Assembly (NCBI GenBank): GCA_033557675.1
Contig: JAWQRM010000514.1
Span: 1 to 21,850, forward strand
DNA length: 21,850 nucleotides
DNA from: Coptodactyla brooksi
Lineage: Eukaryota; Arthropoda; Insecta; Coleoptera; Scarabaeidae
Direction: 5' to 3'
Made by a program: the position numbers and the translations under genes. Below the pieces are notes generated by a model that ran no database searches, was not told the DNA's origin, and saw only the letters and a list, made by a program, of their open reading frames with translations. This document shows positions 8,069 to 17,072 of the stretch, one piece after another. Every line of letters begins with the position of its first letter. Within the stretch, counting starts at the first letter, position 1.

Positions 8069-10984
8069 CTACCGATATATTTTTTCATCGGACGAATATG
8101 CTATGAAGTAGGGCTGTACGTTTGCCGTTTGATATGGGACCCTGCCCATCGTAGAGTACGTTCTGATGGGCGACCCGGACAGTTGCACCTTGTGGGGCAG
8201 CGTGGCCGAATAACCGGCTGTATAATTCGGCGGTACGGCGTATATGGGTGCTCCCTTTACGCTGCAAGCGCAACTGCTACCTGGTCCTACCATCGGGGGT
8301 AAAACCGGCGTCCCATTGCTGTACGTGGACGACATCTTTAGACGAATTATGCAGATTACTATAACTAAGATTGCTATGAAAGCCACGACGCCTCCTACGA
8401 TTCCTATAATTAAAGTATCGTCGTTATTGACTGTGGATTGTCCTGTTTGTGGTGTTTTTCCATTTTTACTCGATTTGGTCTTCTCCGTAGGGGCTATCGA
8501 CCAAATTATATCGGGCTCTGTCGTCTTTTGATAGTTCTTAGTCGATTTCGCACCGGATGAGGTGGTTTGGGCGGTTGCCAACTTCTTGGAATCGCAGGTC
8601 AACTCCATCTCGCCGATTTCGATTAAGTACGTATCCTTAAAGTGTTGCGGGCTTGCGCACTTGACGTTGCGCATGTAATCGGGGAGCCAACGCCTTAAAG
8701 CCCTCGCGTTGCAATCGCAAACAATCGGATTCGTTTCCAATCCCAAAATAGTCAAATCCCCCCGTCTGTCCTCCAAAGTATTCAACAAGTTCGCGTTTAA
8801 AGACGTCAGGCGACTTCCGGTCACGTCTAAAGTGATTACGGAGGATCTGGGTACGGGGAAGAACAGCGTTTGGGGTAAAGTCGTTACGGAAGTGTTCCTC
8901 AGACGTATCACGATGTTTTCCCCTTTCAACCCCGAGAACGTCCCGGAGCTTAACGTCTTTAATCTACCCCCGAACAACCCTAATTCTTTTAACCTGGAGT
9001 GTAAAACGTTCTGGAGTTGATCTCCTGTCACTCCGGCGTCTTTAGATTCTATGTTAACCCTTTCTAGGGCGGGCAAATTTAATAATAACCCTTGGATGTC
9101 GAGGTAACCCAATTTGGGATAATCGAAAGCGTCCAAACTTATCAAATTCGGTACCGATTTGAACACCGTCTTCTCCAGACGATTTATCTCGGGTAAATCG
9201 TTCATCGTCAGGGTCTTTAACGATTCCAAGCCTTGGAGATCGTTCTGGGACACGACTTCCATGAGATTTCCGGAGATGTTTAACGTTTGGATGTTCAGCA
9301 GGGACTCCCAAATGTTGGGGAAGTCCCTGACGCGATTGTTCGAGATGTCCAGGGATTCGAGAAGGGTGGCCCTCTCGAAAACCCTCGTCGGTATCTCCGA
9401 GATGTTGTTGAAGGATAAATTTAAGCTTTTCAAAAAAGGGGTTTCCAATTGGGATAATTTCTGTATGTTGGTTCCCGCCAGATTGAGATGACGAACCGTT
9501 TTCGGTTCACTCAAGACGTTCGCTACGGCCTCTTCGGATAGGGGATTGAAGGAGAGGTCCAAGCGCTTGATGTTCACCATTATCGAATTATCCCCTGGAA
9601 TTTCGACGATTTTATTCGACGATAAGTTCACGGAGGACAAGAAAAAAAACTGTTTTTGCAGGGACCGCAGCGGCGCAGTTTCGAAGAGATTCTTCGCCAG
9701 GTTAACGTTCTCCAGCATCTGGAGCCTGGCCCTTTCGAAGGCGAACTCGGGCAGATCGCTCAGCGAGTTCCCCTCTAAATTTAACGATTCCAGCCTTATC
9801 AGGCCCTCGAAGGTCCTCTCGCCCAGCCTCTCCAGCTTGTTGTAACTTAAGTCCACGTTTTGCAACTGGGTCGAATTGTGGAAGCTCATCTCGTTGATGT
9901 TGTCGATTTGGTTGTTGTTCAGGACGAGGCACCTCAGCCTGGGGAGGCGGGCGAAGTCCAGTTCGTCAATTGTCTTCAAGGAGTTCACGGATAAGTCGAT
10001 GGATTCCAGAAATTGCAGCTCGGTTATCAACTCGGCCGGGAAAAAGTTAAACTTGTTCTCCGAGGCTTTCAACTCCTTCAATCTGGGATGGATCCTAAAG
10101 GACGAAGGGTACATGTAACTCAGTTGATTCCTGGAAATATCGATGATTTCCAGTCCCGTTCCGGTATTGAAGAACTCCCCTTTGAACGAACTCAATTGGT
10201 TGTTTCTCAAAATTAATTTTTTGATATTCATGACGTTCACGAAAGCCCCCTGCCTTATATTTTGGATTTTATTGTCGGACAAGTCTATCGTCGTCAGGTT
10301 AAGCATGTTTTCAAAAGTACCTTCGGAAATTTCGACTAACTCGTTATTTTTCAAGTATATTTCTTTCAGTTTCGTGTTCTTGCTGAAGAAATCCTGGGAT
10401 AAACCCTTCATTTTCACGCTGCTCAAATCCAGAACTTCCAAGTTCAACAGAGGATGCAAAATGGTGCTTGGTAAAGTTTTCAAGTTCGCGTTCTTACTCA
10501 AATCCAGTCTTTTCAAGTTGGGTAATTCGGAAAAATAATTCGACGAGATGTTCGTAAGTAAATTTCCGCTTAAATCCAACGTTTCCAGTTCGTTTAAGCT
10601 CAGCGGGGCATCGTTGAGGGTGGCTATTTTATTTTGGGATAGGATCAAAGTGATTAAGGTGCCCTGCAACCCGTTGAAGGTGTACGAATTCAGGTGGGTC
10701 AGCAGGTTCCTCGCGAGGTCCAAATTCTGCAACTGTTGGAAATGTTGGAACGTCGATGACGGCAGTTCCCTAACCACGTTCCTTGAAAGAATTAAACCGG
10801 TCACTTTCTCCGCTATAGAACGCAGAATTTCCCCAGATAAAGCTGCCACGCGATTGTAGTCCAATTGTAAGACAGCCAGTCTCGGTAGTCTTCCCAAAGC
10901 GGACGCGGGAACCAGCAGGATGTTGTTGTCTTTAAGGTTGAGGTATTCCAAATTGTCCAGACCTTCAAACGAGTCGTCTTCGAT
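8069..10984 (-). CDS. LRR gene coding exon 5: most of the solenoid, C-cap, membrane helix and tail
   Basis: 2916 bases, 971 codons plus TAG, entered at acceptor TTTTTTTTCAG. One uninterrupted exon carries about thirty LRRs, the LRRCT cap (NPIVCDCNARALRRWL to ELTCD), a low-complexity Thr/Ser/Lys stalk with an 'NNDDT' lead-in, the membrane helix LIIGIVGGVVAFIAILVIVI followed by CIIRLK, and the tail. The tail contains AVPPNYTAGY and several other Tyr sites. The tandem broken copy to the left derives only from the middle of this exon. Confidence 0.93.
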   Translation of the reverse strand: MEDDSFEGLDNLEYLNLKDNNILLVPASALGRLPRLAVLQLDYNRVAALSGEILRSIAEKVTGLILSRNVVRELPSSTFQHFQQLQNLDLARNLLTHLNSYTFNGLQGTLITLILSQNKIATLNDAPLSLNELETLDLSGNLLTNISSNYFSELPNLKRLDLSKNANLKTLPSTILHPLLNLEVLDLSSVKMKGLSQDFFSKNTKLKEIYLKNNELVEISEGTFENMLNLTTIDLSDNKIQNIRQGAFVNVMNIKKLILRNNQLSSFKGEFFNTGTGLEIIDISRNQLSYMYPSSFRIHPRLKELKASENKFNFFPAELITELQFLESIDLSVNSLKTIDELDFARLPRLRCLVLNNNQIDNINEMSFHNSTQLQNVDLSYNKLERLGERTFEGLIRLESLNLEGNSLSDLPEFAFERARLQMLENVNLAKNLFETAPLRSLQKQFFFLSSVNLSSNKIVEIPGDNSIMVNIKRLDLSFNPLSEEAVANVLSEPKTVRHLNLAGTNIQKLSQLETPFLKSLNLSFNNISEIPTRVFERATLLESLDISNNRVRDFPNIWESLLNIQTLNISGNLMEVVSQNDLQGLESLKTLTMNDLPEINRLEKTVFKSVPNLISLDAFDYPKLGYLDIQGLLLNLPALERVNIESKDAGVTGDQLQNVLHSRLKELGLFGGRLKTLSSGTFSGLKGENIVIRLRNTSVTTLPQTLFFPVPRSSVITLDVTGSRLTSLNANLLNTLEDRRGDLTILGLETNPIVCDCNARALRRWLPDYMRNVKCASPQHFKDTYLIEIGEMELTCDSKKLATAQTTSSGAKSTKNYQKTTEPDIIWSIAPTEKTKSSKNGKTPQTGQSTVNNDDTLIIGIVGGVVAFIAILVIVICIIRLKMSSTYSNGTPVLPPMVGPGSSCACSVKGAPIYAVPPNYTAGYSATLPHKVQLSGSPIRTYSTMGRVPYQTANVQPYFIAYSSDEKIYR

Positions 10985-13900
10985 CTGAAAAAAAATGCAA
11001 TTCAGTTGGAATATATCTCTTCGAAATCCTTATTAAAAATCCTTTAATATGAGCCCAAACTCGATAGGGTTATCTCTGTTAGTTTCTGAGATATACCCAA
11101 AAGCAGCACAGCTCAAGAAAAAAACAAATGACTGTCGCCCGTGTTATTTCTCGGATTTTCTCGGTAACTATAAAGAATAAATATGGACTGTCGCACATCA
11201 AATTAAAGGATTTTTTACAAGGAATCCGAAAAGATCTCACCGTTCTCAATGAATTAACACTTATGTCCAATTTTCTCAGCTGCTTCAATCCTAGGAAAGT
11301 TCCAGGGACGATGTTCGCAATATTATTTCTGCTCAAATCCAAGTGGTACAAATTGGTAAAAGACGCTAAGTCATCATTATCCAAACTCTGTAACAAAACG
11401 CTACTTAGATTGAAAACGAAAAAAAGAAAATCTGTTACCTGGATGGAGTTTGACGATAGATTTAAGTACAACAAATTTACGAGTGATTTAAGAGCGACTG
11501 TTGGGAATTCGGCGATGAAATTTTCGCTCAAATCTAACTGCCTGACGTTCTCCACGCCTTGGAAGACGTCGCTGTTAAATTTCGACAACCTGTTGTGGCC
11601 TAAACGCAGGGATTGCAACTTGTCCAGTCCTGCCAGGGCGCCGCCTTCGATGCTCGATATTAAATTGTGGTTGAAATCGACGATTTCCAAGTCGCGTTGC
11701 GCCCTGAAGGTGTTTGCTTTTATTGTTGCTGAAACAAAGTAGAAGAGAAATGAAATGTTGCTTTCATCGAAAAACAATAACGATAAGAGAATATGTCCTT
11801 TCAATTTGTCTTAAAAAATCCTTTAAAACGAGCCCAAACAGTCCAGGGTTATCTCTAATGGTTCCCGAGATAATCGCTTTTGAAATATTGGAAACAAAAC
11901 ACCATCGCCTAAACTTTAAAATGGGATATCTCCGAAACTACACGAGATAACCATGCGATGTTTGGGCTCAAATTAAAGGATTTTTGATCATCTTTAAGAA
12001 TATCCATGAATTAATTTAAAATAAACGAATTTTCATTATGGTCTTTTTATTTTCTTGTATAGAATATAAAAGTAGCACGATATTACGATTCTACTTAAAA
12101 AATCCTTTAAAATGAGCCCAAACACTCTATAGTTATCTTGTATAGTTTCAGAGATAATCGCTTTTGAAGTACTGGAAACAAAACACCATCGCTAAAAACT
12201 TCAAAAGGGGATATCTCCGAAACTATATGAGATAAATATGCGATGTTTGGGCTCAAATTAAAGCAATTTTGATTTTCTTTAGAAATACTCATGAATCAAT
12301 TTAAAATATGAATGTCCATTATGGTTTTCAAAATTTCTTCTAAGAGAAATAAAAATAATACTTCCTCAAGAATTTACTTAAAAAATACTTTAAAACGAGC
12401 CCAAACACTCTGTGGTTATCTTTAATAGTTTCGGAGATAACCGCTTTTGAAACACAGGAAACAAAACACCATCGCCTAAACTTTAAAAGAGGATATCTCC
12501 GAAACTATCAGGGTTAGACGTACGATGTTTGGGCTTAAATTAAAGGGTTTTTGATGCCCTTCAAGAATGCGGATGAATTAATTCGAAATTAGCGAATATT
12601 TATTGTAGAATTTTTATTTTCTTGTAATAAAAATAAAATGATACAACCATTCAATTCCGTTTAAAAAGTCCTCTAAAACGAGTCCAAACACTCTATAGTT
12701 ATCTTCGATAGTTTCGGAGATAATCGATTTTGAAATATTGGAAACAAAACACCATCGCCTGAACTTTTAAACGGGATATCTCCCAAACTATACGAGATAA
12801 CCATGCGATGTTTGGGCTCAAATTAAAGGATTTTTGATGCCCTTCAAGAATACGGATGAGTTAATTCGAAATTCGCGAATATTTATTGTAGAATTTTTAT
12901 TTTTTTGGGATAAAAATAAAATGATACAACCATTCGATTCCGTTTAAAAAGTCCTCTAAAACGAGCCCAAACACTCTATAGTTATCTTCGATAGTTTCGG
13001 AGATAATCGATTTTGAAATCTTGGAAACAAAACACCATCGCCTAAACTTTAAAATGGGATATCTCCGAAACTACACGAGATAACCGTGCGATGTTTGGGC
13101 TCAAATTAAAGGATTTTTGATAAACTTTAACAATATCTATGAATTAATTTAAAATGAGTGGATGTTCATTATGCTCTTTTTATTTCCTTGTATAAAAAAT
13201 AAAAGTAGCATGATATTCCGATTCTGCTTAAAAAATCCTTTAAAATGAGCCCAAACACTCTGTAGTAGTCTGCGATAGTTTCGGAGGTAATCGCTTTTGA
13301 AATACTGGAAACAAAACACCATCGCTTAAACTTTAAAATGGTATATCTCCGAAACTACACGAGATAACCGTGCGATGTTTGGGCTCAAATGAAAGGATTT
13401 TTGACAAGCTTTTAGAATATCGATGAATTAACACTGTGCAAAATGCTTACATATCCTGTTGCGTTTCAACGATAGTATCTTTAAGCTTTTCGGTCCATTC
13501 AACGAACTCCCCGGTATCAGAGAAAAGCTGTTTCTGTTCAGGTAGAGTTCCTGCAGGTTCTGGCACCCCTCGAAGATGCCTTCTTCGATGGCTTTGATGT
13601 CGTTTCCGCTGAAATCGACTATTTGCAAATGTTTCAAGCTGTGAAGTTCGCTGGTCGAGAAAATTGGGTTTAGGGTGTCTCCCAGTAAGTTATCGGCTAA
13701 TCTTAACTCCACCAACGAATTCTGAAGTTTCAGCAGCAGCTTTTCGGTTACCCTTCGCAGGGAATTCCCCGAGAAGTCTATGGAACGCAATGGAAGTCCA
13801 GATAAGGCTAATAACTGAAAAGAAAATATTTATTAATTCGTTAATTATTTATTATTTTGAATAAACTTACACTGGTGGGTAAAGATTGATATCCTGCGTA

Positions 13901-14137
13901 TCTTTGCCTAAATGAAACGATTGGAGCGCCGTATGGAATGGTTGAGGAATCACTAGAAAATACCACTCTGTCACAGTCTACGCTTATAGCAGGATTTCCC
14001 TCGAGTGCAGATTCTATCGGCCCCAGGGAACACTGGCAGGGAAATCTGAGCTCTCTTGATATCTCTGAGCATGGCTTAAATATGTCTTGGGCAGTCACGA
14101 AAGTTAATAAGAGCGTTGCTAGTAGTTTTGATGGCAT
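8069..14137 (-). CDS. Chaoptin/artichoke-type leucine-rich-repeat transmembrane protein (complete coding region, five coding exons)
   Basis: Joining 14137-13871, 13814-13451, 11728-11439, 11387-11241 and 10984-8069 gives one open frame of 3984 bases (1327 aa). All junctions are GT..AG and preserve the LRR rhythm. Order: signal peptide (about 1-17); LRRNT cap with Cys23, 34, 36 and 55; about forty 24-residue LRRs (about 90-1105); LRRCT cap (about 1108-1155, NPIVCDC); a Thr/Lys-rich stalk; one membrane helix (about 1214-1236); and a 91-residue tail with nine tyrosines. Family members are extracellular adhesion or matrix proteins; chaoptin joins photoreceptor membranes and artichoke serves ciliated sensory organs. 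The N-terminal segment (PCSEISRELRFPCQC.., AGYQSLPTS) suggests artichoke rather than chaoptin, but I cannot confirm orthology. Unlike GPI-anchored fly chaoptin, this protein is membrane-spanning. Confidence 0.9.
11034..11216. mobile_element. Solitary MITE-like hairpin inside intron 4 of the LRR gene
   Basis: Terminal inverted repeats AAAAATCCTTTAA (11035-11047) and TTAAAGGATTTTT (11203-11215) bound a single degenerate copy of the satellite hairpin, without the linker. The left half keeps GAGCCCAAAC and GGGTTATCTC; the inner right half keeps a weakened TTTCTCGG. A TTA is found at both ends (11033-11035 and 11215-11217), possibly a target duplication, though it overlaps the palindrome. It takes up most of the 256-bp intron (10985-11240) and ends about 24 bp from the donor. 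Confidence 0.7.
11241..11387 (-). CDS. LRR gene coding exon 4
   Basis: 147 bases (49 codons, about two LRRs), from acceptor TTGTTACAG after a 51-bp intron to donor ACG|GTGAGA. It reads SLDNDDLASFTNLYHLDLSRNN.. to SVNSLRT and continues in frame with IEDDSFEGL in the next exon. Reading through both introns would give stops and break the repeat, which supports the splicing. Confidence 0.88.
11439..11728 (-). CDS. LRR gene coding exon 3
   Basis: 290 bases. Acceptor TTGTTTCAG; the first two bases complete a serine codon, giving NRIS-TIKANTFRAQRDLEIVDFNHN, an unbroken 24-residue repeat across a 1722-bp intron. It encodes about four LRRs and ends at CAG|GTAACA in phase 0. Confidence 0.9.
11805..13434 (+). 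repeat. Satellite array 3: six monomers filling intron 2 of the LRR gene
   Basis: Left arms at 11830, 12114, 12397, 12680, 12963 and 13247, spaced 283-284 bp. This is the cleanest array. In the unit at 11814-11985 the two arms align without gaps over about 70 bases: matching blocks AATCCTTTAA, GAGCCCAAACA, GTTATCT and GTTTCGGAGATA, with mismatch blocks of equal length between them. The loop is centred on AACAAAACACCATCGC. The array runs from about 75 bp after the acceptor side to about 16 bp from the exon 2 donor, so almost the whole intron is satellite. Confidence 0.95.
13451..13814 (-). CDS. LRR gene coding exon 2
   Basis: 364 bases, entered after a 56-bp intron (13815-13870; acceptor TTTTCTTTTCAG). 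It begins LLALSGLPLRSIDFSGNSLRRV and ends inside the isoleucine-serine junction after ATA T, at donor T|GTAAGC, leaving phase 1. It encodes roughly five LRRs, including 'LADNLLGDTLNPIFSTSE', a motif I associate with the artichoke branch. The intron that follows is filled by six satellite monomers, which come within about 16 bp of this donor. Confidence 0.9.
13871..14137 (-). CDS. LRR gene coding exon 1: signal peptide and N-terminal cysteine cap
   Basis: 89 codons, ending in phase 0 at donor AGT|GTAAGT. MPSKLLATLLLTFVTAQ is a short, typical secretion signal. It is followed by DIFKPC and the PCQC pair of an LRRNT cap, then the start of the repeat solenoid (YGAPIVSF..SLPTS). A strong acceptor (CTTTGCAG) ends at 14139, only one base before the ATG, so the rest of the 5'UTR is on at least one upstream exon to the right that I could not locate. 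Confidence 0.9.
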
Positions 14138-14140
14138 CCT
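14138..14140 (-). other. Splice acceptor just upstream of the LRR gene start codon
   Basis: The minus strand reads CTTTTTTCTTTGCAG|G then ATG. The pyrimidine tract and AG are strong. It implies a spliced 5'UTR with its first exon and promoter somewhere to the right, possibly in the repeat-free island 17073-18235. Confidence 0.65.
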
Positions 14141-14588
14141 GCAAAGAAAAAAGCCTAAATATTTATCATATTTAATAAATAATTAAACGGTAAACTTTTC
14201 AATTAAAAATTCGTGTGTCAAAGTGTTATCTGCATACACACAAGAGTGTTCATCCTCAACAGTTATCCAAGAGACCTGTTAGATGCAAATGGAATGCTGA
14301 CCTCCTTTCTGAATCAACAAGAGAACTCGTTTTCGTACAATGGACACTAGCGAGAAGGCTTGAATGGGCGAAAAAATTCGAAAAAAGTTTAACGTAGCAC
14401 TTCACACTGAAGTGTACAGTAAATCTCGAATAGTAAAAAATCTAAAAGAGAAATTGTTTACCAGCTCGCGCTTTGCGTCAGGTATTAAAGTTTTATTACG
14501 ATTTGAAAGCTGGCATAACAGTATGGGACTTAAAATAACCCAAGAAAACATCTTCACATTATTGGTACATATCTTTTCGAAACGTACG
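14141..14588. other. Non-repetitive 5' intron stretch, no gene seen
   Basis: Several short plus-strand frames (60-75 codons) show no motif, signal peptide or codon pattern that I trust. The stretch is read as part of the 5'UTR intron of the LRR gene. Confidence 0.45.
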
Positions 14589-14760
14589 TAAAAACCCTTT
14601 TATTTGATACCAAACACGATACACCTATCTTTTATAGTTTCGGAGTAAGTGAACGTTAAAGTATAAACGATCGTCAATTGTTTTTTTATGTTTTTTTGCG
14701 ATATCTCGGAAACTATCTGAGATAACCCTGTCGAGTTTGGGCTCGTTTCAAAGGGTTTCT
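14589..14760. mobile_element. Second solitary hairpin, diverged, opposite orientation
   Basis: Ends AAACCCTTTTATT and its counterpart AAAGGGTTT bound CCAAACACGA / CGAGTTTGGGCTCG and AGTTTCGGAG / CTCGGAAACT. Read as the reverse complement it shares private variants with the copy in intron 4 (CCCAAACTCGAyAGGGTTATCTC, given here with y for an ambiguous base, and an A-run followed by ACAAnTGAC in the loop). These two therefore form their own subfamily, apart from the tandem satellite. Confidence 0.62.
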
Positions 14761-14814
14761 CATAAGGAATCTTATGCGAAACTCTATTAAAGAGTTTTGA
14801 ATATTTTTTAAGAA

Positions 14815-15127
14815 TATTGATGAATTAACTTAAAATATAAATGTCCATTGCGGTTTTCAAAATTTTCCTTCGGGAGAAATAAAAACAATACTACCTTAAG
14901 AATCTACTTAAAAAATACTTTAAAACGAACCAAACATTCCACGGTTATCTTCAATAGTTTCGGAGATAATCGCTTTTGGAACACTGGAAACAACAAACAC
15001 TGTCGCTTAAAGTTTAAAAGAGGATATCTCCGAAACTACCAGAGATAAACCTACGATGTTTGGGGTTAAATTAAACGGTTTTTAATATTCTTTAAGAATG
15101 TTCGTGAATTAATTTAAAATATAATAT
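14815..15127 (+). repeat. Satellite array 4, left part (one monomer)
   Basis: One monomer with a left arm at 14927 (GAACCAAAC variant) and a right arm at about 15056, preceded by a linker of the 'GTCCATTGCGGTTTTCAAAAT' type. The next linker is cut off by the AT-rich repeat at about 15127. Confidence 0.88.
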
Positions 15128-15923
15128 ATTCATCTGAAACTACCTAAAATCTGTATTATAGTAAACAATATTTATAAAATTACTCTTAATTTATTAGAAT
15201 CTAGTGTACAATTATACTTTATCCAATAGAAGAAATGTTAATAGTAAGAAGATTATCGAAAGCTGAACTTCAAAGTGAAATTAAAGACTTCAGAAATATT
15301 GAAGCTTTTAGCAAAGAGATTTAAAGACTTTTTTTTACTTAATCGAAATAATTAAAAACCTAGTTAAACACGTGGTTGATCTTTAATGAAGTATTTAATT
15401 TGCATTTTGGCCAGAGAAGAACCAAAATATTTCAAAAAAATCTGAGTAAAAAACAGGGTATTTAAACTATAGTCTACGTTATTTCTATATCTTCGTAGAA
15501 AAAAATATTTATATTTTTAACATCCAATATATTTTTTAAAATGTTTTATATATGCTGTAATTTTTTAACAAAATATTTTAAAGAATCTGCTAGAAGTAAA
15601 AGAAAACATAAAGGATTATTTATTTAAAAGAATAACTATCTTATTAAATAGTTTTGTATCAGATTTTGAGTAATTTAAATTTGTTGAAATATAATGAAAA
15701 TATGATTGATAAAAATATAAACAACTACTTATTTAAAATAATAACAATCTCATTAAATAGATTTATATCAGATTTTAAGTAATTTAAGCTTATTTGTGAA
15801 ATTGATTAAATAATACGTGATATATTATCCCTTTTTACTGTTAGAAAGGAAAAAAATACTAAAATAAATACTAAATACTAAAATCGGTGTTGTAGTAAAT
15901 AGTATTTATAAAATTAGTCTTAA
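15128..15923 (+). repeat. AT-rich second repeat family, copy A
   Basis: About 90% identical by eye to 19432-20035 over most of its length, including shared markers such as TTCAAAGTGAAATT, CAGGGTATTTAAACTAT, ACATCCAATATATTTTT and TGATATATTATCC. The first 47 bases after about 15142 recur, with about six changes, at 15877-15923, so the element carries a direct repeat at both ends with a 735-bp period. It contains no coding frame. It interrupts satellite array 4. Confidence 0.85.
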
Positions 15924-17072
15924 TCAGAGATAAACATACGATGTTTGGATTTAAATTGAAGAATTTTTTGATATTTTCTAAGAATATTCATGAATTAATT
16001 TAAAATGTGAATGTCCTTTATGGTTTTCAATTTCGTTTTTCTAGGATAAATAAAAATAATACTTCCTTAAGAATCTACTTAAAAAATCTTCTGAAATAAT
16101 CGCTTTTGAAAAATTGGGAACAAAACACAATCGCTTAAAGTTTAAAATAGGATATTTCCGAAACTACCAGAGATAAATATGCAATGTTTGGGCTCAAATT
16201 AAAGGAATTTTGATTTTCTTTCGAAATATTCATGAATTAATTTAAAATATGAATGTCCATTATGGTTTTCAAATTTTCTTCTAAGAGAAATAAAAATAAT
16301 ACTTCCTTAGAAATTTACTTAAAAAATGCTTTAAAACGAGTCCAAACACTCTATGGTTATCTTTAATAGTTTCGGAGATAATCGCTTTTGAAACATTGGA
16401 AACAAAACACTGTCGGTTAAAGTTGAAAAGAAGATATCTCCGAAAGTATCCATAATAACTATTCGGTGTTTGGGTTTAAATGAAAGGATTTTTGATGAAT
16501 TTAATTGTCGATAAATTAATTCGAAAACGACTTGATGGATATTATTAATTTTTATTTTTTCGTAAAATAATAGAAGTACTGCGACCTCTGGATTCTGCTT
16601 AAAAAATCCTTTAAAACGAACCCAAACGCGATAGGGTTATTTCGGATGGTTTCGGAGATAATCGTTTTTGAACAATGGAAACAAAACACTAACGGTTAAA
16701 GTTTAAAAGGGGATATCTCCGAAACTATCCGTGATAACTATTTGATGTTTGGGCTCAAGTGAAAGGGTTTTTAATAAACTTTAAGAAAATCGATAAATTA
16801 ATTTGATAACGACTTGATGGATATTATTAATTTTTATTTTTTCGTAAAATAATAAAGGTAATGCGACCTCTGGATTCTGCTTAAAAAATCCTTTAAAATG
16901 AACCCAAACACGATAGGGTTATTTCGGATAGTTTCGGAGATAATCGCTTTTGAACACTGGAAACAAAACACTATCGCTTAATCTTCAAAAGAGGATATCT
17001 CCGAAACTATCAAAGATAGGTATGCGTTGTTTGGGCTTAAATTAAAGGGTTTTTGATAGCCTTTAAGAATAT
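15924..17072 (+). repeat. Satellite array 4, right part
   Basis: It resumes in mid-monomer (CAGAGATAAACATACG) and continues with right arms at about 15941, 16187, 16466, 16746 and 17028 and left arms at 16338, 16618 and 16900. The unit near 16085 has lost its outer left arm. The last units carry a third linker type (GACTTGATGGATATTATTAA .. GCGACCTCTGGATTCTGC), also seen in array 6. Confidence 0.92.

Noticed and set aside
11246..11260. Match between exon 4 (TGAATTAACACT) and the end of satellite array 3 near 13424-13436
   Set aside because: Only 12 bp, and in the exon it encodes the normal LRR residues SVNSL; chance is sufficient.
11128..11742. 204-codon plus-strand ORF opposite LRR exons 3 and 4
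   Set aside because: It is the antisense of well-supported LRR exons and runs through splice sites and the intron hairpin.
15128..15923. LTR retrotransposon, because of the direct repeats at both ends
   Set aside because: The repeats are only about 47 bp, the interior has no coding frame, and copy B shows the pattern of a longer tandem unit rather than LTR-bounded DNA.
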